From Mucilaginibacter sp. L196 (GTDB lineage Bacteria; Bacteroidota; Bacteroidia; Sphingobacteriales; Sphingobacteriaceae), in NCBI RefSeq assembly GCF_009765905.1, contig NZ_LMUO01000015.1, forward strand, positions 278,219 through 342,218: a DNA stretch of 64,000 nucleotides, written 5' to 3'. The notes under the pieces are model-generated. The model did no database searches. It was not told where the DNA came from and worked only from the letters and a program-made list of their open reading frames with translations. Each line of letters opens with the position of its first letter. The stretch's first letter is position 1. Of the stretch, positions 6,384-15,599 are shown piece by piece. A program made the translations under genes and the position numbers.

Positions 6384-9300
6384 TTATTCGGGTATTACAA
6401 ACCAAAAGGAAGAGCCTTTGCCCACAGCACTTTCGATAGCTATTTGACCATTATGCTGCCTTATTATTTCTGCCGATATGTAAAGGCCCAAACCTAAGCC
6501 TGCATAACGCTGCGAATCTTCATCAACACGATAGAAACGATCAAAAATTAGCGGCAGTTTATCTTCTGGTATACCTATACCGAAATCTTTTACGGATACT
6601 TTGACACCTTCATCAACCTTTTCAATTGAAACAATTACCTTATCAGCATCAGGTGAATATTTGATAGCATTTGAAATCAAATTAATTATTACCTGTTCCA
6701 GGCGGTTTTTATCGGCATGCACTTCAATATTACGATAACCTTCGATAGTGATTTTGTGTTTAACTGAGTCGTTTTGAATTTCTTCAACACATTCTTTCAG
6801 CAATTCGTCAAGCACAAAATCAGTTTTCCTTAATACCAATTTCCCTGATTGAATTTTGGTTACATCAAGCAAATCTTTTATTAGTTCAGTTAATTTATCA
6901 ACCTGTTTAATGGCTTTTTGTATAAATACATCTACTGTTTTAATGCTATCACCTTTAAGCGAAGCCCGCTCCATAATTTGCAGTGCTGCTTTAAGGCTGG
7001 TTACCGGCGTTTTTAGCTCATGGCTGGCTATGCTTATAAACTCATCTTTTTTATTAAGTAATTCGCGGGTAGCTTCGTCTATTAATTTTTGAAAGGTAAT
7101 ATCAAGCAAAGTCCCTATAAAGCGGATAGCTTCACCATTTTCATTAAAATAAGCCCTGCCTTTACCTTTGAGCCACCTTATTTTTCCATTAATTGGTATG
7201 GTACGATACTCTGCATCAAACTGACCGGATTTTACATCGCCCAGAGCTTCTAATATTTTATCCTGAACTATTTTACGGTCATCGGGATGGATTACATTAG
7301 AAAATACTGCTGTATCAACTTCCTCGTTAGGAGAAACGTTATAAATTTCTCTACAGCGTTTATCCCATATCAATTCTTTAGTTTGAGGGTCATAATCCCA
7401 GGTGCCTAATCCTGCCGAATCAACTGCAAACTTTAGCCTTTCTTTACTTTCAATTAACAAGCGTTCAGCCTCAGCTAGTCCTGCTTCTACCTTGCGCTTA
7501 TCACTAATATCCTCTATTGATAAAAGTATAAGCTGCTCACCATTTATATTTTCAATTTGCCTTGCATTAAGGCACATATCTTTTTTACCAATTACCGGGA
7601 ACACGTGCGTTACCTCAAAATCTTCGGTAATTTTATTAGCTGGTAATATACTTTCTAATAAATTACGCAGTTTAGGAATGTCCCACTGTTGATTACCCAA
7701 TTCATAAATATACAGGCCTTCGGTTTCTTTTTCGGTAGTTTTAAATTTATTGTAAAAACCGCCTGTAGCTCTTTTTATACGCAGATCCTTATCCAATATC
7801 AATAAAGGATCGCGTATGGTATTTACAATCCCTTCTGTATATAATCGGGAACTGTTTAATTGATCGTTTCTGCTTAACAGTTCCTTATTAACAATCATTA
7901 TTTCCTCATTGGTACTTTGCAATTCTTCTTTAGAAGTTTCCAATTCTTCATTGAGGCTTTGCAGCTCTTCACTGCCTGATAGTAATTCTTCGTTAGCGCT
8001 TTGTAATTCTTCGTTAGCGGTTTCCTGCTCTTCAGTTATCGCGCGCATATCGGCACGTACCTGCATTAACTCTTTTTCAAGCTGCTCAATACGAATTTCA
8101 CTTTCGTTGTAGTTTACATTTTCGGGATTGGTATTAAGCTCGATAGCGGCTTGTTGTATTCCTGTTGATGAAGCGTTTTGAAAAACAATAAGATAGTATG
8201 GTTCCGGAGTATCTTTTAATGGAAACGCATAAACATTTACGTAATGCTGTAAGCCGTTCAGCTTAAAAAACACCGCAAACTTTCGTGCCGGTAAGCCCGT
8301 CTTTTTAGCAAGATGAAGAATGTTACGTAGTTCAAATGAAAGGCCTTCGCGCGCCATCTTTAAAACGTTAAAACTTGGTTTACCTGTTGGTGGTACTAAC
8401 CATGTTTCAGTTACGCCTCTAAATTGAACAATGTCAAACCTTTCATTCACCAATACAGAGGGTGGCATAAAGCTATTAAGCATGGCTTCATCAGCCATTT
8501 TAAAAATATCCTTGTTATCGTTTTCCCTTTGCGCCCCTTTATCTATCTCCCTAAATGTTTGTTCACGCCCATTAGTAGCCACACTCATAAAACGCCCCAA
8601 CGGGCCTTTACGAATATATATTTTTTCATTACTGCTATAAGCGGTAAAAATATCAGTATTGCTACCTATACTTTCAGATTTACCAAGCATCAGGTATCCA
8701 TCTGCAACTAACGAGTAGTGAAAAGTTGTTAACGCCCGCTTTTGCAAAACGGGTTCAAGATATATCATCACATTCCGGCAGCTAACCAAATCAATTTTGG
8801 AAAATGGAGGGTCTTTTAATAAATTATGATGGGCAAATACACACATATCACGTATGCTTTTACTTACCTGGTAATTTCCATCCAACTTAACAAAAAACTG
8901 CTGTAACCTTGAAGTAGATATACCATCCAGTTCGCTTTGCCTATAAATCCCTGTTCGTGCTTTAGCTATTGCCGTTTCAGATATATCGGTAGCGAATATC
9001 TGTATCTTCATCACACTGGCCTTATCGCCTAGCTGCTCTTGCAGGCATATAGCCATTGAATATGCTTCTTCACCGGTAGCACAACCTGCAATCCAAATCC
9101 TCAGTGGATCATTTATAGTTTTTTTATCTATAAGTGCCGGAAACAGGGTACTACATAACACATCAAAACTTTGCGTATCACGAAAAAAATTGGTTACCGA
9201 GATCAGCATGTCATTATATAAGGCATCCTGCTCGCTTTTATTCTCGCGTAAAAAGCTTAAATAATCATTAGGCTTTTCTATTTTACTTAAAGCCATACGC

Positions 9301-10046
9301 CTTATTATGCGTCGTTTAAGCGTACTTTGCTTATAATAGGCAAAATCAACACCACGGCGCACACGCAAAACTGTTAATATTTGCTTAAAGGTTTCCGCAT
9401 CTTGCTGTGGCAGGGTATTATCAACCTCCGCCGATGAATAGTCAGCGTGAAAAGGATGATTTATAGTTATAAGTTTTTCAGCGATCCCCTCTGGCGGTAA
9501 AACAAAATCCACAGCACCGGAATCTATAGCACTTTTAGGCATACTATCAAATTCAGCGGTGCCTTCATCCTGGGCAAAGGTTAACCCTCCATATGATTTA
9601 ATTACCTGTAAACCAAGCGTACCATCGTTAAGTGCACCTGATAAAATAACCCCTACAGCAAAACTTTGGTGCACTACTCCTAACGAAGAGAAGAACAGAT
9701 CAATAGTGTTACTCTTTTTATGATTTTTATCTAACGGGGCCAATTTAAGTACGCCATCGGTAGTGGTAACCACCTTATTGCTGGGAATAATATATAAATT
9801 ATCTGGCTCCAGATGAATATTATCTGTGATTTGCTGTACCGGGAACGGCGCAAACTTTTGCAGTATTTCAGGTAATATACTTGTATGATTCGGGCTTAAA
9901 TGTTGAATAAAAACATAAGCCATACCCGACTTAGGTGGCAGAGCCTGTAAAAAGGCCTTAACGGCATCTAATCCGCCTGCAGAGGCCCCAATGCCAACAA
10001 CGGGAAACGGCACAACTGAAGTATCGGAACTATTTAGCTTAGCCAT
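6384..10046 (-). CDS. CheB-CheR-PAS-histidine kinase fusion protein
   Basis: A 1220-residue cytoplasmic protein. Residues 15-195 form a CheB methylesterase domain (GASAGG with Ser22, His49, and Asp141 in GALNDGT). About 215-485 is a CheR methyltransferase with the SAM loop GCATGEEAYS at 321-330. About 690-745 is a coiled coil of repeated EELQS.NEEL units. Two PAS/PAC domains follow, then a HisKA domain with SHELKTPV near 1000-1010 and a HATPase_c domain to the end (NLISNAIKYSPD, GLGLYIS). No receiver domain is present at either end, unlike classical CheB. No chemoreceptor or cheA lies nearby, so a non-chemotactic role is likely. The H-box protein ends 126 bp upstream on the same strand and may be co-transcribed. 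Confidence 0.9.
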   Translation of the reverse strand: MAKLNSSDTSVVPFPVVGIGASAGGLDAVKAFLQALPPKSGMAYVFIQHLSPNHTSILPEILQKFAPFPVQQITDNIHLEPDNLYIIPSNKVVTTTDGVLKLAPLDKNHKKSNTIDLFFSSLGVVHQSFAVGVILSGALNDGTLGLQVIKSYGGLTFAQDEGTAEFDSMPKSAIDSGAVDFVLPPEGIAEKLITINHPFHADYSSAEVDNTLPQQDAETFKQILTVLRVRRGVDFAYYKQSTLKRRIIRRMALSKIEKPNDYLSFLRENKSEQDALYNDMLISVTNFFRDTQSFDVLCSTLFPALIDKKTINDPLRIWIAGCATGEEAYSMAICLQEQLGDKASVMKIQIFATDISETAIAKARTGIYRQSELDGISTSRLQQFFVKLDGNYQVSKSIRDMCVFAHHNLLKDPPFSKIDLVSCRNVMIYLEPVLQKRALTTFHYSLVADGYLMLGKSESIGSNTDIFTAYSSNEKIYIRKGPLGRFMSVATNGREQTFREIDKGAQRENDNKDIFKMADEAMLNSFMPPSVLVNERFDIVQFRGVTETWLVPPTGKPSFNVLKMAREGLSFELRNILHLAKKTGLPARKFAVFFKLNGLQHYVNVYAFPLKDTPEPYYLIVFQNASSTGIQQAAIELNTNPENVNYNESEIRIEQLEKELMQVRADMRAITEEQETANEELQSANEELLSGSEELQSLNEELETSKEELQSTNEEIMIVNKELLSRNDQLNSSRLYTEGIVNTIRDPLLILDKDLRIKRATGGFYNKFKTTEKETEGLYIYELGNQQWDIPKLRNLLESILPANKITEDFEVTHVFPVIGKKDMCLNARQIENINGEQLILLSIEDISDKRKVEAGLAEAERLLIESKERLKFAVDSAGLGTWDYDPQTKELIWDKRCREIYNVSPNEEVDTAVFSNVIHPDDRKIVQDKILEALGDVKSGQFDAEYRTIPINGKIRWLKGKGRAYFNENGEAIRFIGTLLDITFQKLIDEATRELLNKKDEFISIASHELKTPVTSLKAALQIMERASLKGDSIKTVDVFIQKAIKQVDKLTELIKDLLDVTKIQSGKLVLRKTDFVLDELLKECVEEIQNDSVKHKITIEGYRNIEVHADKNRLEQVIINLISNAIKYSPDADKVIVSIEKVDEGVKVSVKDFGIGIPEDKLPLIFDRFYRVDEDSQRYAGLGLGLYISAEIIRQHNGQIAIESAVGKGSSFWFVIPE

Positions 10047-10172
10047 TAAATTTGTACTGATTATTACTTATGCAATATGAGAAAAAAGGATCGTGTTAAT
10101 GCAATATAAAAGTACAAGTAATAAACAGGCTATTTGTGTTGAAAGAAAAAAATAAACTATGTAATTAAGTAA

Positions 10173-11300
10173 CTATAGCTTTACATTAACCATGTTGTTT
10201 TCAATATCAACAACCACGTTTTTAATTTTTTCATCTAAATTATTAACAGCCATTTCTAAATATGGCAAGTAATTGCCGGCCATTTCATAACCATCGTCTT
10301 TAATAAGGCTCATTAAGCCCATAATAGTAGTTAAAGGCGCACGAAACTCATGTGCCTGTACATGTGCTATACTTAATAATGATTCGTTTTGCTGTATAAT
10401 TTTTTGCTCTCTAACCTTACGTTCGGTAACGTTGCGTATAAGGTACGACATGCCAATTATCTCATTGTTTTTATCCAGCGCGGGCTCAAATGTGGCATCC
10501 CACCATATAATGCCCAGCTTTTCGCCATAATCGGTCGATCCTTCTTCTATATGCCTCGTGCCTTTTATCGCCCGGTTATAACCATCAATGAACTTGCTAA
10601 CAAATTCAGGTGCTATATAGGTTACAAACAGATCACCTCGTTGCACATCGGTTTTATGAGCGTTTTTGATGAAATTATAAGCTGTTTTATTAAAATCAAT
10701 AACCTCCCCGCTTTTACCTAACAAAACCTGGAATGTATTCGAACTTTCGAAAAATGAGCGAAGCCTTATATCCGCATCCTGTACATACGCCTTTTGAGCT
10801 TCTACTTCCTTTAAGCTTTCTTCTAAATTTAACGCCCTGCACTTTAACTCTATAGTTTTCATAGTCTGGCGCGCTATTATTTTAAACATATGTACCTGAT
10901 TTTCATCCAGGTTACCCGGCTTGGTATCCAGCACACATAATGTACCTACTTTTTGGCCGTCACAAGTACTAAGCGGCACTCCCGCATAAAAGCGCAAATT
11001 TGGATTACCTATAACCGACTCATTATTGGCGAACCGCTCATCGGCGAGAGTATCAGCAATGATGAAAACATCATCCTGCTTAATGGTGTACGAACAAAAA
11101 GTATCTTTACGGAGAAAAGTTTTTATTTCGCCAACTATATCTTTAGGGTCTTTCTTTACCTTAAAATATTGTGTATCGGCATCTAAAAAAGAAATTACTG
11201 CCGTAGATGCTTTGGTAATAGCGCACGCCAGATCGGTTATCTCCTGCAATTCTTTATCAAGCTCTAGGTCTAATCCAACAAAACGTAATATTGCTTCCAA
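10173..11300 (-). CDS. GAF-PAS protein with a histidine-kinase H-box but no ATPase domain
   Basis: 375 residues without membrane segments. A GAF domain spans about 10-160, including GVPLSTCDGQKVGTLCVLDT. A PAS domain follows at about 185-300, and then an H-box-like helix AHEFRAPLTTIMGLM near 317-331, after which the protein ends within some 55 residues. No N, G1 or G2 boxes follow, and the stop is followed by only 126 bp before the next gene, so the ATPase is absent from this locus. It could be a phosphotransfer partner or dimerisation adaptor for the neighbouring CheBR-kinase. The start appears to be TTG at 11298-11300; an in-frame stop lies upstream. Confidence 0.8.
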   Translation of the reverse strand: MEAILRFVGLDLELDKELQEITDLACAITKASTAVISFLDADTQYFKVKKDPKDIVGEIKTFLRKDTFCSYTIKQDDVFIIADTLADERFANNESVIGNPNLRFYAGVPLSTCDGQKVGTLCVLDTKPGNLDENQVHMFKIIARQTMKTIELKCRALNLEESLKEVEAQKAYVQDADIRLRSFFESSNTFQVLLGKSGEVIDFNKTAYNFIKNAHKTDVQRGDLFVTYIAPEFVSKFIDGYNRAIKGTRHIEEGSTDYGEKLGIIWWDATFEPALDKNNEIIGMSYLIRNVTERKVREQKIIQQNESLLSIAHVQAHEFRAPLTTIMGLMSLIKDDGYEMAGNYLPYLEMAVNNLDEKIKNVVVDIENNMVNVKL

Positions 11301-11572
11301 ATTCTTATTTAATTAAAAGGGGAAATGCTTTTTGTGTGATACCATTATTTAAGCCTTACCTACCAACCATTTTGTGTTGAACAAAACCTCGTGAATTTAT
11401 TACGTTATCGGGCACATATTAGTTTTACAAGTATTGTCTTAGTTACAGTTTAATGCCAATTTAAACACAACAGTTGTGAGAAAAATGACGCTTTCCATGT
11501 CATCATTAATTTTTATATTTTTACGAAGCTTTCAGGAGCCTTACTTTATTGCTGATTCTCTAATTAATCTAT

Positions 11573-14500
11573 ATGAATCCATCCATTAAAAAATGGTCAT
11601 TAAAAACCCTTAAAATTTGCGGAATAACATTTGGCGCATTACTACTTCTCATGGTTTTGCTGCCTTATCTTTTCCCGCAAACCATTACCAATAAAATTAA
11701 AACATGGGCAAATAGCAATATTAATGGTCATATTTCATTTTCAAACACCAGTCTGTCCTTTTTTAAACGCTTCCCATCGCTTACCCTTACTTTATATGAT
11801 GTTACCGTAAAAGGAAGCGCACCATTTCAAAATGACACATTAGTTGCAGCCAAGGATCTTTCATTGGGGGTTGATCTATCATCTATATTTAAAAGCCGGA
11901 TAAATATCAATAAAATATACCTTAACAATGCTTTAATAAATATACAGGTTGATAGTAGCGGTAAAGCGAATTATAACATTTACAAAGCATCAAAAGCTAA
12001 TACCAGCGCTAATGCCGATACCAGCAGCGCATCGTTAGGTATTGATCAGATTTTGATAGAAAACAGTAAACTGGTTTACAACGATTTGTCTTTACCCATG
12101 AAAATTAACGCCCAGGGATTTAATTATACCGGAAGCGGAGACCTTACCAAAGATATTTTCGACCTGCATACACATACTAGTATTAAATCGCTTGATTTTA
12201 ATTACGGGGGCCAGTCATATGTAGTTAATAAGAGTGTGAATGCGGATTTAATAACTAAAATTAACACAAAATCACTCGCTTTTATATTTCAAAAAAATGA
12301 TTTGATGATAAACCAATTGCCTGTAAAATTTACGGGCAAATTCGGCTTTATAAAGGATGGTTATGATATGGATTTCGAAATAGAGTCGCACCAAAGCGAT
12401 CTGAGTGATATTTTTAGCGCGTTACCCTCCTCCTATCAAAAAATGTTCGAAAAAACCGACGTTAATGGCACCGGTGTTATTCAGCTTGCTTTAAAAGGAA
12501 AATATATCGCCCAAACTAATACAAAACCAAATTTGAGTATGAAGTTTAGTATCAGGAACGGTTATATCGCTGATAATAAAACACCTTCTCCGGTTCGTAA
12601 TTTATTTTTAAATATGGAGGCAAACGTACCCGGTTTAAACCCTGATAGCCTTTATGTAAATATTGATTCTATCTTTTTTAATATAGATAAAGATCATTTT
12701 AGTTCGGTGATAAGAGTTAAGGGATTAAAACGGCCTTATATATATGCTAAAATAAACACCGAAATAGATCTCGAAAAATGGAATAAAGCATTCGGTATAA
12801 AAACTGTCGACCTAAAAGGCAGGTACTCACTTCACTTATTGGCTGAAGGTAAATATGCTACAGGAATTGTTCATACAGGCACCATTAGAAAAAAGACAGA
12901 TACTGTTATTACCAGTATCCCTAAATTCACTTTAACCTCATCATTTAGCAACGGATATATAAAGTACGCATCGTTGCCACAATCGGTTAACAACATTAGC
13001 TTTAACATGAGTGCGAATTGCCCTGATAATGATTATAAGCATATTACCTTAAGTATTGACAACATATATGCAGCAGCCTTAAACAATTACATAAAAGGTT
13101 ATTTTAAGCTTGGTAATGCTGCCAACTTCCCGATTGATGCTGCTTTAAAGATTAAGTTTAATTTATTAGACATTAAACAATTCTACCCTATTACTGGCAC
13201 AGATGTTACCGGGGACCTAAATGCCGACATCAAAACAAAAGGAGATTATATCCCTGCTAAAAAAATATTCCCGGTTACCGTGGCTAACATTAGCTTGCAT
13301 AATGGTTCTGTTAAAACAAAATATTACCCACACCCTATACAAAACATTGAGGTTAATACCAGTATTGTAAATAATACGGGCACGTTAAAAGGCACCAAAG
13401 TATTGGTTAAACCAATATCATTTGTATTTGAGAACGAACCATTTACGTTAAAGGCCGATTTGCATAACTTTAATGATCTGCAATATAATATCACCTCGTA
13501 CGGCACTATTAATATTGGCAAAATCTACCAGGTATTTGCAATTAAGGGTTACAATGTAAATGGCACTATTGCTGCTAATGTATCATTAAAAGGAAAACAA
13601 AGCGATGCCCAGGCCGGCAGATATAATAAACTATTTAACTCAGGCACGTTAAAGGTTCAAAACGTTTCGCTTACATCCGAGTTATTCCCAAAACCATTTA
13701 TCATCAAAAATGGCGTTTTTAGCTTTGATCAGGACAAAATGAACTTTGATTCATTTACAGCACAGTATGGCAAATCGGTAATGGTTTTAAATGGAAACTT
13801 ATCGAACGTTGTTGGTTATGCTACCAACTCTAAAGCGGTGCTAAATGGCAATTTCAGCCTAACAAGCAATATGCTTAATGCCGACGATTTTATGGCTTAT
13901 TCGGGCACTCCACAACAGGCAACTAAAGGCACTTCCGGTGTTATACTTGTTCCGCATAATCTTAATCTAAATTTTACTGCTGATGTAAAGAAGGTTAAGT
14001 ATAACGGCATAGTAATTAAAGATGCAAAAGGACAAATGACCATTAATAATGGCAGTATCAATTTAAAAAATACCGGGTTCAACATAATCGGTACACCTGT
14101 TACTATGGATGCAACATACATCAGCACAAACCCGCAGACTGCTTTTTTCAACTACCACCTAACCGCTACAGACTTTGATATAAAGAAGGCTTATAATAGC
14201 ATTAAGCTATTTCATGATATGGTAACAACAGCAGCCTACACTGAAGGTCTTGTATCTTTAGACTACCAGTTAAGCGGCAGGTTGAACAGTAATATGCAGC
14301 CTGTTTATCCTTCATTAAAAGGCGGTGGTACATTATCGGCCAAACAATTAAAAATACACGGCTTTAAGTTGTTTAGCAAAATTGGGAGTAGTACTGGTAA
14401 GGATAGCATTACCAATAACTCCGATTTATCTAAAGTAGAGCTTAAAACTAAAATTGCCAATAATATAATTACCATTGAGCGTACAAAAATGCGCATGGCG

Positions 14501-14695
14501 GGCTTTAGAGCTAGGTTTGAAGGCCAGGTTAGTTTTGATAAACAAATGGATATTAAGTTTAGATTAGGTTTACCACCACTGGGTATAATCGGTATACCCT
14601 TAACTATTACAGGTACTCAAGATAAGCCTAAGATAAAATTGGGTAGCGGCACTAAAGCTGATGAGTTGAAGGAAACAGCCGACAATGATCAATAG
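11573..14695 (+). CDS. AsmA-like outer-membrane biogenesis protein
   Basis: 1040 residues with one N-terminal membrane segment (about 13-35, after KKWSLKTLKICG), then a long beta-rich periplasmic region. The N-terminal pattern (NINGHISFSN, FPSLTLTLYDVTVKG) and the C-terminal AsmA_2-type region (about 800-1010, GGGTLSAKQLKIHGFKLFS and FDKQMDIKFRLGLPPLGIIGIP) match the AsmA/TamB/YhdP superfamily. Relatives form long grooves that bridge the periplasm and affect lipid delivery to the outer membrane. The gene stands alone, with a strong terminator 20-55 bp downstream. Assignment to a precise subfamily is not possible by eye. Confidence 0.85.
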   Translation: MNPSIKKWSLKTLKICGITFGALLLLMVLLPYLFPQTITNKIKTWANSNINGHISFSNTSLSFFKRFPSLTLTLYDVTVKGSAPFQNDTLVAAKDLSLGVDLSSIFKSRININKIYLNNALINIQVDSSGKANYNIYKASKANTSANADTSSASLGIDQILIENSKLVYNDLSLPMKINAQGFNYTGSGDLTKDIFDLHTHTSIKSLDFNYGGQSYVVNKSVNADLITKINTKSLAFIFQKNDLMINQLPVKFTGKFGFIKDGYDMDFEIESHQSDLSDIFSALPSSYQKMFEKTDVNGTGVIQLALKGKYIAQTNTKPNLSMKFSIRNGYIADNKTPSPVRNLFLNMEANVPGLNPDSLYVNIDSIFFNIDKDHFSSVIRVKGLKRPYIYAKINTEIDLEKWNKAFGIKTVDLKGRYSLHLLAEGKYATGIVHTGTIRKKTDTVITSIPKFTLTSSFSNGYIKYASLPQSVNNISFNMSANCPDNDYKHITLSIDNIYAAALNNYIKGYFKLGNAANFPIDAALKIKFNLLDIKQFYPITGTDVTGDLNADIKTKGDYIPAKKIFPVTVANISLHNGSVKTKYYPHPIQNIEVNTSIVNNTGTLKGTKVLVKPISFVFENEPFTLKADLHNFNDLQYNITSYGTINIGKIYQVFAIKGYNVNGTIAANVSLKGKQSDAQAGRYNKLFNSGTLKVQNVSLTSELFPKPFIIKNGVFSFDQDKMNFDSFTAQYGKSVMVLNGNLSNVVGYATNSKAVLNGNFSLTSNMLNADDFMAYSGTPQQATKGTSGVILVPHNLNLNFTADVKKVKYNGIVIKDAKGQMTINNGSINLKNTGFNIIGTPVTMDATYISTNPQTAFFNYHLTATDFDIKKAYNSIKLFHDMVTTAAYTEGLVSLDYQLSGRLNSNMQPVYPSLKGGGTLSAKQLKIHGFKLFSKIGSSTGKDSITNNSDLSKVELKTKIANNIITIERTKMRMAGFRARFEGQVSFDKQMDIKFRLGLPPLGIIGIPLTITGTQDKPKIKLGSGTKADELKETADNDQ

Positions 14696-14715
14696 TAAAA
14701 AACCGATCTAATCTA

Positions 14716-14750
14716 ATAAAAAAGGGCTCCGATATCTCGGGGCCCTTTTA
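14716..14750. terminator. Bidirectional hairpin terminator between the AsmA-like gene and the small peptide gene
   Basis: GGGCTCCGA (14724-14732) pairs with TCGGGGCCC (14737-14745, one G-T pair) around a TATC loop. A-rich sequence precedes it and TTTT follows, so both strands read as intrinsic terminators. It can serve the AsmA-like gene on plus and the peptide gene on minus. Confidence 0.82.
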
Positions 14751-14776
14751 ATTTCTTATCGTTGCTTGTGATCTAA

Positions 14777-14863
14777 TTATTTCGCGATACGGCTGCTTTT
14801 AGCAGGTACTAACGGAACAAGGATAACTGCGATCAAGATGGCAACTTCTAATACTACTTGCAT
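14777..14863 (-). CDS. Candidate 28-residue hydrophobic membrane peptide
   Basis: On the minus strand, ATG at 14861-14863 opens a reading frame ending in TAA at 14777-14779. It begins MQVVLEVAILIAVILVPLV and ends in a basic tail, PAKSSRIAK. This is one short transmembrane helix with positive charges after it. The frame sits alone between a hairpin at 15021-15046 (upstream) and the terminator at 14716-14750 (27 bp downstream), so it has its own transcription unit. Size and form resemble small membrane subunits or type I toxin peptides. It does not match KdpF as I know it, and no kdp genes are nearby. No recognised family. Confidence 0.5.
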   Translation of the reverse strand: MQVVLEVAILIAVILVPLVPAKSSRIAK

Positions 14864-15599
14864 GGTTTTTGGATTTAAATTTTTAACAATGTGATTAATA
14901 TCTTTTTTTTAGAAGAGATCACTCTTGCATTGATGACCCTTTTGCAGGGTGATTAATGTAAGAACGACCGTAATCTTCCGTGCAGGATATGTCACAAAAC
15001 ATGCCATTAAAAAAATAAAATTTGGGCGACCGAAAACGCCCATTTTTGAAATCAATTAAAAATAAAATTCACTTGATATTTTGAGTATTTCGGCACTTTT
15101 TATCAATATTTTCGGATACAGACATTTAAATTCCTATCAATCAGGCTAAAATAGAGCTCAAAAAAATTTTTCCTTCAAAAAAGAATCATAAAACCTCATT
15201 TTCAAAGAATTATTCTCAAAAATAAAACAAAACAAATTTCGCGTACTTCGCAGAGATGTGATAAGCAAAAAATTGTGTCATCTAAAGGTCTGCTAAACAA
15301 TAAATTCCTCTCCAAGTAATAAATACTATAAATTTATCGCTTTAAAAATATTTTTGCCATTTTGACACACGAACTGACATGATCATAAAAACTGCCAAAA
15401 AGCCAGTTAAATACACTGCCAAAAACTGCCAAAGCTCTTATCCATGGGGTTTATAAGTAATCTAAAGTAAAAAACAGGCCCAATTTGCAGTATGCCAAAA
15501 ACATTTAACATATAACCCAATTATAATTTTGTTACATAATACACTGACAAAAGAAATGGTAACTTTTGTACGGTTTAAATGAAATAATACGGGATAAGA
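14864..15599. other. Long AT-rich intergenic region, no convincing protein gene besides the small peptide
   Basis: The stretch contains the upstream region of the 28-residue peptide gene, one hairpin terminator (15021-15046) and short repeats of CTGCCAAAA at 15392, 15416 and 15426, with a further TGCCAAAAA at 15493. An 18-codon minus-strand frame starts near 15125, just before the hairpin, but nothing supports it. A 3' UTR or small RNA from the 7TMR gene could run to the hairpin. Confidence 0.5.
15021..15046. terminator. Hairpin terminator, best read on the minus strand
   Basis: TGGGCG (15023-15028) pairs with CGCCCA (15037-15042) around an 8-base loop. On the minus strand it is followed by AATTTTATTTTTTT. 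It would end transcription coming from the 7TMR gene or from an RNA in the intergenic region. Confidence 0.65.

Noticed and set aside
14777..14863. Small peptide considered as KdpF
   Set aside because: The length is similar but the sequence differs from KdpF as known from E. coli and no kdpABC genes are nearby.
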